A DNA stretch of 62,528 bases from Acidobacteriota bacterium (GCA_021806005.1 JAJZDM010000008.1:1-62528); one strand, 5' to 3'. Positions 48,272 to 56,630 are shown, counted from the first letter of the stretch. A program made the numbers and translations. The notes: generated by a model not told the origin, from the letters alone.

Positions 48272-49693
48272 ATGGCCCCGCGACGATCCCCAGTTCGCAG
48301 AGCACCGCTCCCTTCCGGACACTTTGATCTTCCCGTTGTCTGCCTGGTCGCCAACGACCAGCCGTTTTTGGCTGACGTCTTCCCCGAACTCATCCCCTGG
48401 TTCCAGGTCGTCCTCCGTCACAGCTACCGCAACCTCGCCCGCTGGACCCGCGAAGCAGCCGTCCAAGCGGTCATCCTCGATCTGGATCTCGAACCTGATT
48501 CGGCCGGTCTGCTCCTGCTCAACGAGCTGCGCAAGCTCAATCCCGACTTCGTTCTTCTCTCCTTCAGCGCCTCCAGGTCGTCCGCGGCGCAACAGCAGGC
48601 TCTCCAGGCGGGTGCTGACGCCCACTTTTGCAGCCCGGTCGAGATCCGCGATCTGCGTCTCTCCCTGGCTGAACTCCTTCGCACCCGCAGCGCCGAGATC
48701 TCTCACCAGACCCTCCTTCGCCAGGCCCAGGAGAGCAGCCGGTTTCAGGACTTCATCGGCTCCAGCGAGCCAATGCGCGCCGTCTACGCCGCCATCCAGC
48801 AGGTGGCCGGCAGCGGCGTCAACGTCCTTGTCCGCGGCGAGAGCGGCACGGGCAAGGAGCTCGCTGCTCGCGCCATCGTAGCCTTGAGCCCTCGCGCCCG
48901 TCAGCCCTACATCCGCCTCAACTGCGCCGCCCTGCCTCAGGATCTCATCGAGAGCGAACTCTTCGGATCTGAACGGGGAGCATTCACCGGAGCCACGGAG
49001 CCCCGCCCCGGACAGATCGAGCTCGCCGACCACGGCACGCTCTTTCTTGACGAGATTGCGACCCTCACGCTTCCCCTCCAGACCAAACTCCTGCGGGTTC
49101 TTGAAGACCACATGGTGCAGCGCCTGGGCGGCCGAACGCTGCGCAAAATCGACTTCCGCCTGATCTGCGCCACCCATGAAAATCTGGAAGAGATGGTGCG
49201 CACCGGCCGCTTCCGCGAAGACCTTTACTACCGCATCCACGTCGTTCCCATCCAGATACCTCCACTGCGCCAGCGAGCCGGCGACATTTCCCTGCTCTGC
49301 GCCCACTTCCTCCATACCCACTGCATCGCCAACAACATCCCCCTGAAGCACTTTGACGATATGGCCCTCACGGCCCTCGAACAGCACGCTTGGCCTGGCA
49401 ACGTCCGTGAGTTGGAAAACCTCATTCAGCGTCTGGTCATCACCGTCAGCGGCGATGAGATTCAATCCACCCACCTCCCTGCGCAGCTTCTGGCTGGCAA
49501 CCTCGCCGCCAGCGAGGCTGCCCTGCTTCCTGACTCCGGAACAGACTTCGACGCCGCTATCCAGCAGATGGAGATCGCGCTTCTCTCCGCCGCCCTGCGT
49601 CGCACTCAGGGCAGCAAAGCCGCCGCTGCCCGTCTGCTTCACCTGGACGGCCAACGCATCAAGTACCTCTGCCGGAAGTACGACCTCAACTAG
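48272..49693 (+). CDS. Sigma-54-dependent NtrC-family regulator with degenerate receiver domain
   Basis: The 473-residue protein (from the ATG at 48272) has an N-terminal receiver-like domain, a sigma-54 AAA+ domain and a C-terminal Fis-type helix-turn-helix. The AAA+ domain has Walker A GESGTGKELAAR, GAFTGATE for sigma-54 contact and LFLDEIATL. The C-terminus contains SKAAAARLLHLDGQRIKYLC. In the receiver, an aspartate pair is present (VILDLDLEPDS) but the invariant lysine region reads AHFCSPVE instead of the usual KP motif. Phosphorylation-dependent signalling is therefore doubtful. No cognate kinase adjoins it. It follows the kdp operon but its targets are unknown. Confidence 0.9.
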   Translation: MAPRRSPVRRAPLPSGHFDLPVVCLVANDQPFLADVFPELIPWFQVVLRHSYRNLARWTREAAVQAVILDLDLEPDSAGLLLLNELRKLNPDFVLLSFSASRSSAAQQQALQAGADAHFCSPVEIRDLRLSLAELLRTRSAEISHQTLLRQAQESSRFQDFIGSSEPMRAVYAAIQQVAGSGVNVLVRGESGTGKELAARAIVALSPRARQPYIRLNCAALPQDLIESELFGSERGAFTGATEPRPGQIELADHGTLFLDEIATLTLPLQTKLLRVLEDHMVQRLGGRTLRKIDFRLICATHENLEEMVRTGRFREDLYYRIHVVPIQIPPLRQRAGDISLLCAHFLHTHCIANNIPLKHFDDMALTALEQHAWPGNVRELENLIQRLVITVSGDEIQSTHLPAQLLAGNLAASEAALLPDSGTDFDAAIQQMEIALLSAALRRTQGSKAAAARLLHLDGQRIKYLCRKYDLN

Positions 49694-50092
49694 AGGTGAG
49701 GTTTCAATAGGTTGCTGTCCATCTGACCGAGAACGATGAAGCTGGTTGTGTGGAGCAATCAGCTTCCTTGGATGTCAGTTGGACCATCATCATCCTGCCC
49801 GTTTGACGGTTCAGGCCGACAGCAACTGTGCTGGGCGGTCGTGGAGGAGCCCCATCCTGCGCAGCCTGAGCTGAGCCCGATGCACGCCCTCGAGCCTCGT
49901 CCGCTGGTGCGGCTCTACGAGCACGACGGCGGCCACCTGCGGCACCTCAACATCAAGAAACTGGGCCGGATCGTGCGGCCGTCGCACCGCGCCACAGGCA
50001 ACCGCCCCGACTGGGTCGAAGTCAGCAAGCTGTCGAGATGCCACAAGCACCCAAAGTTGAGGGGAGGTGAGATCTTTGGGGGGCGCAATCAG
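49694..50092. other. 399-bp gap between convergent genes, holding an IS481 remnant
   Basis: No intact gene is seen. The central part encodes a recognisable fragment of an IS481-type transposase (listed separately). The rest, including the sequence near 49700-49860, shows nothing identifiable. No terminal inverted repeats of an insertion element were recognised. Confidence 0.5.
49868..50027 (+). pseudogene. Fragment of an IS481-family transposase
   Basis: The plus-strand frame reads PMHALEPRPLVRLYEHDGGH followed by LRHLNIKKLGRIVRPSHRAT and GNRPDWVEV. This matches the segment of IS481-family transposases just before the catalytic core (typically ...YEREHPGDLLHIDIKKLGRI and PGHRVTGDR). Only about 50 codons remain: the N-terminal helix-turn-helix and the DDE core are missing, and the frame continues into unrelated sequence. 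It marks an old insertion next to the degenerate threonine-synthase homologue. Confidence 0.65.
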
Positions 50093-51298
50093 CTATACGG
50101 GGGTAATGATGCCACCCACGGGCAGGGACGAAGGCAGGCTTCCCGGCCGCCGTAGAGGCATCGCATGGGATATCGTGTCCGCATCCTTGAGACCAGCGGC
50201 GGTGTTCACCAGCACGATGCGTTGCCCAGGCTGAATCTCACCACTGGCCAGCAGCAAAGGATGGAGTGCCGCGGCCGCGGCGCCCTGCAGCGAAAGACAT
50301 ATGCCCTCCTTGCCAGCCCAGTCCAGCAGCGAAACCAGGTTCGCCCCGTCGTCCACAGCAACCACCCTTCCCCCGGAGGCAATAACGATCCCCAGAATCA
50401 TGCTCTCCAGTTCCGCAGCCAGTCCGGAGGTTGCGGTGCGGCCCACATACACCCGGGGACGCCTCCCGCTTACCCAGCCCAACGCCTCCATCTCCTCAAA
50501 CGCCTTCCATACGCCGATCAAACCCACAGCGTCGCACAGCGGGTAGAGCAGGGCATCGGGATACTGCCATCCGATCTGCTCCACAAGTTCATAACCCAGC
50601 GTCTTGTCGCCCTCCACCCGAAACGGCTCTCGTAGCGGGGACAGATCCATCCAGAGGTCTGTGGATGCCGTCCCTGCCGCCTGTTGCCGGCGATGGATCT
50701 CTTCCTCCAGACGAAGCCCGCACTCCCCAGGGGGCCCATCCACAAGATGCACCTCGGCGCCATGCACAACGGCCCCCAGATACTCCGGTAACGACAGATC
50801 CCGGGGCAGAAAAAGATGCGCCTTCATCTCTCCGGCTGCCGCGTAGGCCGCCAGCCCCCTGGACGAGGCCAGCAGATGAACCGCCCCTCTTTGCCCCGCA
50901 GCATGGTTTTCAGCCATGGAGGCGATCATCGCGACGGCCATCGCCATCCCTCTGGCCTCCCACGTCCCCGTCGGATTCGCGCCCTCATCTTTGATCATCA
51001 ACCCCGCGTTGCGCCGGCTCTGCAGCAGCGGAGTCCACCCCTCACCCAACGTTACCGGCGTCACATCCGGAAGCACCTCGGCGTAGCGCCACATCCCAAC
51101 GCTACTACCGCAGCGCGCGGCCAGCTCCGCGGCGTGCTCCCGGCGCACCGCCGTCCGGAGCGTCTCCATCGCATAACGCACCAGGAGCGCCCCGCCATCC
51201 TGCGGGCAGACGGAGGGTGGCATCGAAGCGTGATGCCGGGTCTCGATCGAGACATGATGGTGGCAACGGCTGCACTCCAGATAAGCAATGGCAGGCAT
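50093..51298 (-). CDS. Threonine-synthase homologue lacking the PLP-binding residues (probable pseudoenzyme)
   Basis: The 401-residue protein has a threonine-synthase layout: an N-terminal zinc-ribbon-like segment (CSRC, then C31), LGEGWTPLL, KDEGANPTG, GLIGVWKAFEEMEALGWVSG and the C-terminal ALHPLLLASGEIQPGQRIVL. The PLP lysine, normally in PTGSFKARG, is Glu114 here (PTGTWEARG). The SGNAG motif is replaced by ASSRGLAAYA, the glycine-rich phosphate loop GGGTG by LCDAVG, and the final NTGSG by NTAAG. Yet the frame is open and the length normal. The ATG at 51298 has AGGA 8 nt upstream; 51307 and 51355 are alternatives. Classic catalysis looks impossible; a regulatory or binding role is conceivable. 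Confidence 0.75.
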   Translation of the reverse strand: MPAIAYLECSRCHHHVSIETRHHASMPPSVCPQDGGALLVRYAMETLRTAVRREHAAELAARCGSSVGMWRYAEVLPDVTPVTLGEGWTPLLQSRRNAGLMIKDEGANPTGTWEARGMAMAVAMIASMAENHAAGQRGAVHLLASSRGLAAYAAAGEMKAHLFLPRDLSLPEYLGAVVHGAEVHLVDGPPGECGLRLEEEIHRRQQAAGTASTDLWMDLSPLREPFRVEGDKTLGYELVEQIGWQYPDALLYPLCDAVGLIGVWKAFEEMEALGWVSGRRPRVYVGRTATSGLAAELESMILGIVIASGGRVVAVDDGANLVSLLDWAGKEGICLSLQGAAAAALHPLLLASGEIQPGQRIVLVNTAAGLKDADTISHAMPLRRPGSLPSSLPVGGIITPV

Positions 51299-51386
51299 AG
51301 GCTTCATCCTAATCAAGTTCAGGACAGGGTGTCTGTTCCCAGGTGACAAGGTCAAGGAACGGGAAGATGGGCTACTCTAGATTTGG

Positions 51387-52337
51387 ATGCAACCCCGCAT
51401 TATCGCCATCGATCTCGACGGAACTCTGCTGAACTCCTCCGGCCAGGTGAGCCCCCGCAACCGCGCCGCGATCGAACTGGCCCAGAACTCCGGAGCCGAG
51501 ATCGTCATCTCCACCGGCCGCCGCCACAGCTTCGCCATGCATGTTCTGCGCGACCTCGGTCTCAAGCCAGATTCAGCCCTCATCAGTTCCAACGGCGCTG
51601 TCATCCGCACCATCGACGCTCAACTCATCCAACGAACCCACCTGCCGCTCTCCACCGCCCACTGGCTTTGCGCTCTCCTCAACGACTATCGCAACGGTCT
51701 GGTGCTCACCTTTGACCTTACGGGTCCAGACGGCAATGACTCTCGCGGAGCGCTGATCGTTCAGAACCTCGAAGAGATTCACTCCAGTATCGGCCGCTGG
51801 ATGCGCGCCAACCAGCAGTACATCCTTCAGGCAAACCCGATCGAAGAGGCCCTTCAGCCGGGCAGCGATCTGCCCATCCAGATGATGGTCTGCGGCCCCA
51901 TCGAACGCATGCTGCGCGCCGAAGAACGGCTGATTCAGCACCCCCTGGTGATTCCGGTGGGCGAGCAGAAGCCGGCACTTACCGCGAACGGCCATGAACA
52001 CCTGCAGGCCGAAGCCGAACTCCACCGCACCACCTACCCGGAGACCGATCTGACCCTGCTGGACATCCTGCCTGCCGGCTGCTCGAAGGCCTCGGCGCTG
52101 CGGAATCTGGCCGAACTCCGCGGCCTCACCTGTGCGGAGATCATGGCTGTCGGCGACAACTGGAATGATCTCGCCATGCTCCGTATGGCCGGCCAGCCGG
52201 CATTGATGTCCAACGCTCCCGAGGACCTGAGAGCCCTCGCCACGTCCAGCGGTTGGACGATCCTCCCCGGCAACGACGAGGACGGCGTCGCCACAGCCAT
52301 TGAAACCGCCTTCGCCGGCTCTCCGGTCTGGATCTGA
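51387..52337 (+). CDS. HAD-superfamily hydrolase, Cof/YkrA type
   Basis: The 316-residue protein opens with the HAD motif I DLDGTLLNS. It contains motif II (VISTGRRH), the C2B cap domain in the middle, the motif III lysine (AGCSKASALRNLAE) and motif IV (AVGDNWNDLAMLRMAG). These Cof-type phosphatases dephosphorylate sugar phosphates, flavin nucleotides or other small metabolites; the substrate is not predictable. The ATG at 51387 has no ribosome site, but TACTCT lies 8 nt upstream (51373-51378), consistent with a leaderless message. It is divergent from the threonine-synthase homologue, 88 bp away. Confidence 0.9.
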   Translation: MQPRIIAIDLDGTLLNSSGQVSPRNRAAIELAQNSGAEIVISTGRRHSFAMHVLRDLGLKPDSALISSNGAVIRTIDAQLIQRTHLPLSTAHWLCALLNDYRNGLVLTFDLTGPDGNDSRGALIVQNLEEIHSSIGRWMRANQQYILQANPIEEALQPGSDLPIQMMVCGPIERMLRAEERLIQHPLVIPVGEQKPALTANGHEHLQAEAELHRTTYPETDLTLLDILPAGCSKASALRNLAELRGLTCAEIMAVGDNWNDLAMLRMAGQPALMSNAPEDLRALATSSGWTILPGNDEDGVATAIETAFAGSPVWI

Positions 52338-52447
52338 CATCAGATCAAAACGGCAGCCAGCACCGAGACGTGGCAAGGCTTGACGAACCGCTCTGCCGTG
52401 CTGAAAGTCCTCTGTCTGTCTGGAGCCTCTGGATCTGCTCCGCTCGG

Positions 52448-52666
52448 TCAGCCTATCCAGACCTGTTCGGGCCGGGTTCGATGCTCCTCCCGCATCCGCA
52501 GCCGCATCCGCGTCCTGCACCGGTGGCAACGCCAGGGGAAGAGCCCGATACGGCTGAAAAAGTACCGGTCAATCAGCGTCTGTCTCGACCGGAAGATTCT
52601 GCCCTTACTACAGATGGGACACCGCATTCTACGCATACCTCCATGCGAGAGGATCACCGTCGGCAA
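52448..52666 (-). CDS. Small zinc-ribbon protein of unknown function
   Basis: This 72-residue minus-strand frame carries two CxxC pairs, MRCPICSKGRIFRSR and WRCHRCRTRM, separated by about 29 residues with a hydrophobic RYFFSRIGLFP stretch, the layout of a single zinc ribbon. It resembles small zinc-ribbon proteins with the pattern CPxC..(R)RS...LGLxPxRCxxC seen in soil bacteria. The start is uncertain: ATGs at 52666, 52636 and 52627 are all possible, and GGAGG at spacing 10 favours 52627. The basic C-terminal tail is unmatched. It could bind nucleic acid, but there is no direct evidence. Confidence 0.6.
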   Translation of the reverse strand: MPTVILSHGGMRRMRCPICSKGRIFRSRQTLIDRYFFSRIGLFPWRCHRCRTRMRLRMREEHRTRPEQVWIG

Positions 52667-52737
52667 TCGTTCTCTGAACGTGTTGCCTGTCAGGGTTCAA
52701 CCTCTGCTTCGAGCCCATTGCTGCCTTCAAATTTGCA

Positions 52738-53673
52738 ATGATAATCTCATCTGGAGTGCATATACGTCGATCAGGCCGTATCCGGTTAGGTTCCCCTCTT
52801 CTGCTCGCGGCTTCCCTCCTTCTGCCGGAGGCGCTGCTCAGCCCGGTCGCGCACGCCTTTCAGCGTGTAATCCTGCGCAGCGGCTTCTCCTATGACTGCT
52901 CCCGGTATGAGGCGGTCGACAGCGACCACATGCGCTTGTTTTTGATTCCCCGCCCTGGCGACTTTATCGACATCGCCCGCGGTCAGATCGTCCGCATTGA
53001 GAATCTGCCCGACCCTCCCCAGCCAGATCCGGCGCCGTCGAAGTCCGCACAGGCTTACACAGCCCGGGCTGCGACGGTGAGCGTGCCCGCGGCAGCCAAT
53101 ATTCCGCAACTCCTCTCCGCCGCCGGCCGACAGCATCGGATCGACGCCGCGCTGCTGGCCAGCATCGTCAAGGCCGAAAGCAATGGCCGCCCGGATGCGG
53201 TCTCGCGCGCCGGAGCCCAGGGTCTGATGCAACTGATGCCCGGAACCGCCCAGCAGTTGGGCGTAAGCAACGCCTTCCGCCCCGATGAGAACATCACCGG
53301 CGGCGCAGCCTATCTGGATGAGCTTCTGAACCGTTACGATCCGCACAACGACTCCCACGGACTCGCCTTGGCTCTGGCCGCCTACAACGCCGGGCCCGGC
53401 GCCGTCGACCGTTACCATGGCATCCCTCCCTATCCGGAGACCATACGCTACGTCAACCGCGTCATGGCTGAATTCAACCGGCGCAAGCTGGAGGTGCAAC
53501 GGCAGCAGGCTCTGGCGCACAGGAAGAGTTCCAGCACAGGCCAGGACCAGCCTGCGGCTGGAGGGGCGGACGCAGCCCGGCGTGACGCCGAGGCAGACGA
53601 CAACGCTGGCGAAGGCTCCGCGGAGAACTCCGGGAACATGGCCATCACCATCGCCTCGATCGGCAGCCGGTGA
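52738..53673 (+). CDS. Secreted lytic transglycosylase, SLT domain
   Basis: The 311-residue protein has an export signal (LGSPLLLAASLLLPEALLSP, ending VAHAF). A short N-terminal domain of 60-70 residues follows, then a lysozyme-like SLT domain at ~120-250. The catalytic glutamate is in SIVKAESNGRPDAVSRAGAQ, followed by GLMQLMPGTAQQLGV and ALAAYNAGPGAV. The enzyme cleaves peptidoglycan to anhydromuropeptides, for remodelling or for insertion of envelope machinery. The C-terminus is a low-complexity acidic/Gln tail. Its stop overlaps the next gene (TGATG), so the two are translationally coupled. Confidence 0.92.
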   Translation: MIISSGVHIRRSGRIRLGSPLLLAASLLLPEALLSPVAHAFQRVILRSGFSYDCSRYEAVDSDHMRLFLIPRPGDFIDIARGQIVRIENLPDPPQPDPAPSKSAQAYTARAATVSVPAAANIPQLLSAAGRQHRIDAALLASIVKAESNGRPDAVSRAGAQGLMQLMPGTAQQLGVSNAFRPDENITGGAAYLDELLNRYDPHNDSHGLALALAAYNAGPGAVDRYHGIPPYPETIRYVNRVMAEFNRRKLEVQRQQALAHRKSSSTGQDQPAAGGADAARRDAEADDNAGEGSAENSGNMAITIASIGSR

Positions 53674-54776
53674 TGGACCGTGCCGCCATGGCCACCAACA
53701 GCACTGGTCCAGACCCCGGGCCGGGCGCTGGAGAAAAGCCGACCAGGCAGCGTCTGTTTACGCCGCGCACCCTGATCCCGGTCATGGTTGTCCTGCTGGC
53801 GCTGTGTGCCTGGCTGGCGCGCGGACACGCCAGCTTCAACTGGTCCTCCCTGGCCCATCAGCTTCGCTCGGTCTCTCTCCCTCTGATTCTGGTGGCCTTC
53901 GCCTGCACCTACTTCGGCTACTGGCTGCGCGCCTGGCGCTGGAAAGTTCTGCTTTCGCCGCTGCATAAGACCTCCACCCGTCAGATGTTTCCGCCTCAGC
54001 TCATCGGCTTTACCATCGTTGGCTTGTTCGGCCGCTTCGCTGACCTGGGGCGTCCTTACCTGATCGCCCGCCGCCTGAAGACGCCCGTGGCGATGCAACT
54101 GGCTGTTTACTCGATCGAACGCGCCTTCGATCTGGCCTCAGCGGCTGTGATCTTCTCCACGACCCTGGCCCTGGCGCCCCGCAATATGCCTCACCATGAG
54201 GCGTTCGCCCGGGCCGGCGCACTCTCCCTGGCAGCGACGCTCTTCCTGGTGGTCTTCGCCGGATCGCTGCGCATGGCGGGCCACCAGATAGCCTCCCTTG
54301 CCCGAAAGATCCTTCACCCCCTTTCAGAGACTCTGGCCCACGCCACCTCCGAACGCATCCAGGAGTTCAGCCACGGACTTCGTATCGTCTCCACATTGGG
54401 GGAGTTCTTCTCCGCCTTGGCGATCTCCCTATTCATGTGGCTGATCATCGCTCTGATGTACCTGTGTACCGCCCACTCCTTCCGCGCGACTCCGGAGCTT
54501 GCAGGCCTGAGCTTTGCCGCTACCATGCTTCTGCTCGCCACCAGCCTGGGAGGATCTCTGTTCCAGCTTCCGATTCTGGGCTGGTTCACCCAGATCGCGG
54601 TGCTGACCGCAGCCCTGCACGGCTTCTTCAACGTACCCCTTGAGACCGCGACCGCCTGCGGGGCCGTCATCCTGGTGGTCGCCAACCTGGCCGTTATCCC
54701 CGCAGGCCTGCTGACCGCGCAGATCGAAGGCATCTCGTTGAACGAAGCCAGAAAGAGCGCAGAAGACGCTGGATAG
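53673..54776 (+). CDS. Lysylphosphatidylglycerol synthase/flippase-like integral membrane protein (UPF0104)
   Basis: The 367-residue protein has seven to eight hydrophobic helices and the family motifs WLRAWRWKVLLSPL, GFTIVGLFGRFADLGRPYL and YSIERAFDLA. The family resembles the membrane part of MprF and is often found with isoprenoid, lipid or peptidoglycan genes; a lipid-flipping role is assumed but unproven. No soluble aminoacyl-transferase domain is present. The start is the ATG at 53673, which shares bases with the transglycosylase stop; a GTG 3 nt earlier is possible. Confidence 0.85.
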   Translation: MDRAAMATNSTGPDPGPGAGEKPTRQRLFTPRTLIPVMVVLLALCAWLARGHASFNWSSLAHQLRSVSLPLILVAFACTYFGYWLRAWRWKVLLSPLHKTSTRQMFPPQLIGFTIVGLFGRFADLGRPYLIARRLKTPVAMQLAVYSIERAFDLASAAVIFSTTLALAPRNMPHHEAFARAGALSLAATLFLVVFAGSLRMAGHQIASLARKILHPLSETLAHATSERIQEFSHGLRIVSTLGEFFSALAISLFMWLIIALMYLCTAHSFRATPELAGLSFAATMLLLATSLGGSLFQLPILGWFTQIAVLTAALHGFFNVPLETATACGAVILVVANLAVIPAGLLTAQIEGISLNEARKSAEDAG

Positions 54777-54847
54777 AGGGTGCGGCAGCGGGCTTCCTTC
54801 CCCGTAGCCCCATACCAGGAGAACGTTGCTCTAAAATCAAGCCAGCC

Positions 54848-55375
54848 ATGAGATGCCCCTACTGCGGCTTCATCGAAGACAAAGTAATTGACAGCCGCGA
54901 GAGCAAAGACGCGGACTCAATCCGCCGCCGCCGCGAGTGCGTGCGCTGCCATAAGCGCTTTACAACCTACGAACGTCTCGACGAGATTCCCTACATGGTG
55001 GTCAAGAAGGACGGTCGCCGCGAAAACTTCGACCGCCAGAAGGTGCTGACCGGCCTGCTCCACTCCTGCCAGAAGCGCAAGGTCTCGGTCTCGCAGATGC
55101 AGGAGATCGTCGACGCCGTCGAGGCCTTCGTCGTCGATTCCCCCGAGCGCGAACGCTCGACAGCATCGGTCGGCGAGCTCATCATGTCTCGCCTCAAAGA
55201 GATCGACACCGTAGCCTACATCCGCTTTGCCAGCGTCTATCGAGATTTCAAGGACGTCAATGAGTTCAAAATGGAACTGGAGGATCTCCTGCGCAGCAAA
55301 GATCCCCGGCAACGACGCTCATCCGGCGCGCCAATGACTCACCACGCCACGCAGGCATCCAAAACATCATTGTGA
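54848..55375 (+). CDS. nrdR: Ribonucleotide reductase regulator NrdR
   Basis: NrdR represses ribonucleotide reductase genes according to ATP/dATP levels. The zinc ribbon is intact (Cys3, Cys6, Cys31, Cys34) and the ATP-cone follows (VVKKDGRRENFDRQKVLTGL, RFASVYRDFKD). At 175 residues it has about 20 extra C-terminal residues compared with most NrdR proteins (Ser/Thr/His-rich). TAAAAT sits 10 nt upstream of the ATG (54832-54837) with AGGAGAA further up, so either a leaderless or a normal start is possible. The next gene overlaps its stop by 4 nt. Confidence 0.95.
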   Translation: MRCPYCGFIEDKVIDSRESKDADSIRRRRECVRCHKRFTTYERLDEIPYMVVKKDGRRENFDRQKVLTGLLHSCQKRKVSVSQMQEIVDAVEAFVVDSPERERSTASVGELIMSRLKEIDTVAYIRFASVYRDFKDVNEFKMELEDLLRSKDPRQRRSSGAPMTHHATQASKTSL

Positions 55376-56133
55376 CCCTTCGCATTGCCTCCCTGATCGT
55401 GCTCTCCACACTGCCGCTCGTCGGTTGCCGGCAGACCGCCTCTCCGACCGTGCCCATCGTCTCTCATCCGGCCTCCCCGGCCGTTACTGCCACCGCGGGA
55501 GAGATCTCCGGCCTGGTCCTGTTTGCGGGCCAGGCTCCCTCGCGCGTCCGCCTGGACGTCTCTGCCGACCCAGGTTGCAATCAGGCCAACCTGCCCGCGT
55601 TCACAGAACAGATCGTCGTGAACGACCACCATCTGGCCAACGTCTTCATCTACGTCAAAGCCGGAGCGCCAGCCAGCTCCGCCCCCGCGGGCTCCTCTCC
55701 GGTCGTCCTCGACCAGAGAGGCTGTCGCTATATACCCCACGTCATCGCTGTCCAGCAGGGCGGTGCGGTCGAGTTCGTCAACTCCGATGCCACAGTGCAC
55801 AACATCACCACTGTCCCGTCCCAGGCCGGCAATCCGTCCGTCAGCTTCGCGGAGAACGCCAACTCCGCTCCGCGCACGGAGACCTTCAAAGAGCCCGAGG
55901 TGATGCTTCCGGTACGCTGCAGCTACCATCCGTGGATGAGCGCCTTTATCAACGTCGCCCCCAACTCCTGGTTTGACGTCACCGGCGCCGACGGTGCCTT
56001 CCATATCGCCGGACTTCCCCCCGGCACGTATACCTTGGCCGCGGTACAGGAGAAGTTCGGGGAGCAGGACATCCAGGTGACGATCGCTCCCCGGGCCGTC
56101 GCCAAGGTAAACTTCACCTTCCCGGCCAGATAG
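55372..56133 (+). CDS. Lipoprotein with cupredoxin-like and carboxypeptidase-regulatory-like domains
   Basis: The 253-residue protein has a lipoprotein signal with lipobox LVGC (Cys19). The middle contains a possible type-1 copper site: His in ATVHNITT and Cys-His-Met in VRCSYHPWMSAF. The C-terminus is a small beta-sandwich (FDVTGADGAFHIAGLPPGTY) like carboxypeptidase-regulatory domains. Related proteins occur beside respiratory and methylamine-type electron-transfer genes; no such genes are here. It uses a GTG that overlaps the nrdR stop by 4 nt, an odd coupling of a DNA-binding regulator and a periplasmic protein. Function unknown; copper binding is inferred. Confidence 0.78.
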   Translation: MTLRIASLIVLSTLPLVGCRQTASPTVPIVSHPASPAVTATAGEISGLVLFAGQAPSRVRLDVSADPGCNQANLPAFTEQIVVNDHHLANVFIYVKAGAPASSAPAGSSPVVLDQRGCRYIPHVIAVQQGGAVEFVNSDATVHNITTVPSQAGNPSVSFAENANSAPRTETFKEPEVMLPVRCSYHPWMSAFINVAPNSWFDVTGADGAFHIAGLPPGTYTLAAVQEKFGEQDIQVTIAPRAVAKVNFTFPAR

Positions 56134-56318
56134 AGCCTCTGTCCCGTTGCCGCGCACCCCGCAGCAGGGCGCAAGGCGCTTGAATGCTTCCCGCCCCGCA
56201 GGGTCGCTCCACGCAGCCGGCTTTCTCCTTTTCTATAGCCTCCGCTCTCACTTTCTTGTACTTTATGGCTAACGTCCAGTGCAGCCAGCAACAGACGCCC
56301 AGGAGCCAACCAACTGTC

Positions 56319-56630
56319 ATGACCCTCTCCATGAACCTGGCGACTCATACCATCCCTCTCTGGTTTCTGGTCCTCTCCCTTTTCTTTCCGCGCATCTGTA
56401 TCGCCCTGGCATGGATACAACACGACATGACGCGTTTCATTCCGCCAGTGGTGGGCCTGATTCCAATGATCGTCACGCTGCTCATTCCGCGGCTGGTGAT
56501 CCTCTTCTGGATCTACACCGATCAGGGAGTCGGCCTCTGGCTCCTGATCCATACCATCGCCCTGGTCAGTGCCTGGGGTGGCGGCGGCTCCCGCGTCTAC
56601 ACCCGCCGGCGCAGCCCCTACACCGACTAA
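56319..56630 (+). CDS. Small multi-pass membrane protein of unknown function
   Basis: From the ATG at 56319 the protein has 103 residues with three hydrophobic helices (IPLWFLVLSLFFPRICIALA; GLIPMIVTLLIPRLVILFWI; LWLLIHTIALVSAWGG) and a basic C-terminal tail. The frame opens at 56184, but the first ~45 residues are low in hydrophobic pattern and lack a ribosome site; starts at 56265 or 56331 are also possible. No family function is known. It lies 185 nt after the cupredoxin-like gene and 185 nt before asd. Confidence 0.6.
   Translation: MTLSMNLATHTIPLWFLVLSLFFPRICIALAWIQHDMTRFIPPVVGLIPMIVTLLIPRLVILFWIYTDQGVGLWLLIHTIALVSAWGGGGSRVYTRRRSPYTD

Noticed and set aside
45534-48305. A 923-codon open frame on the minus strand across kdpB and kdpC
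   Set aside because: It is exactly antisense to two certain genes, has a repetitive acidic/Gly composition and no domain. GC-rich codon bias produces such mirror frames.
48260-49654. A 464-codon minus-strand open frame opposite the NtrC-type regulator
   Set aside because: It is antisense to an intact AAA+ gene and has no motif.
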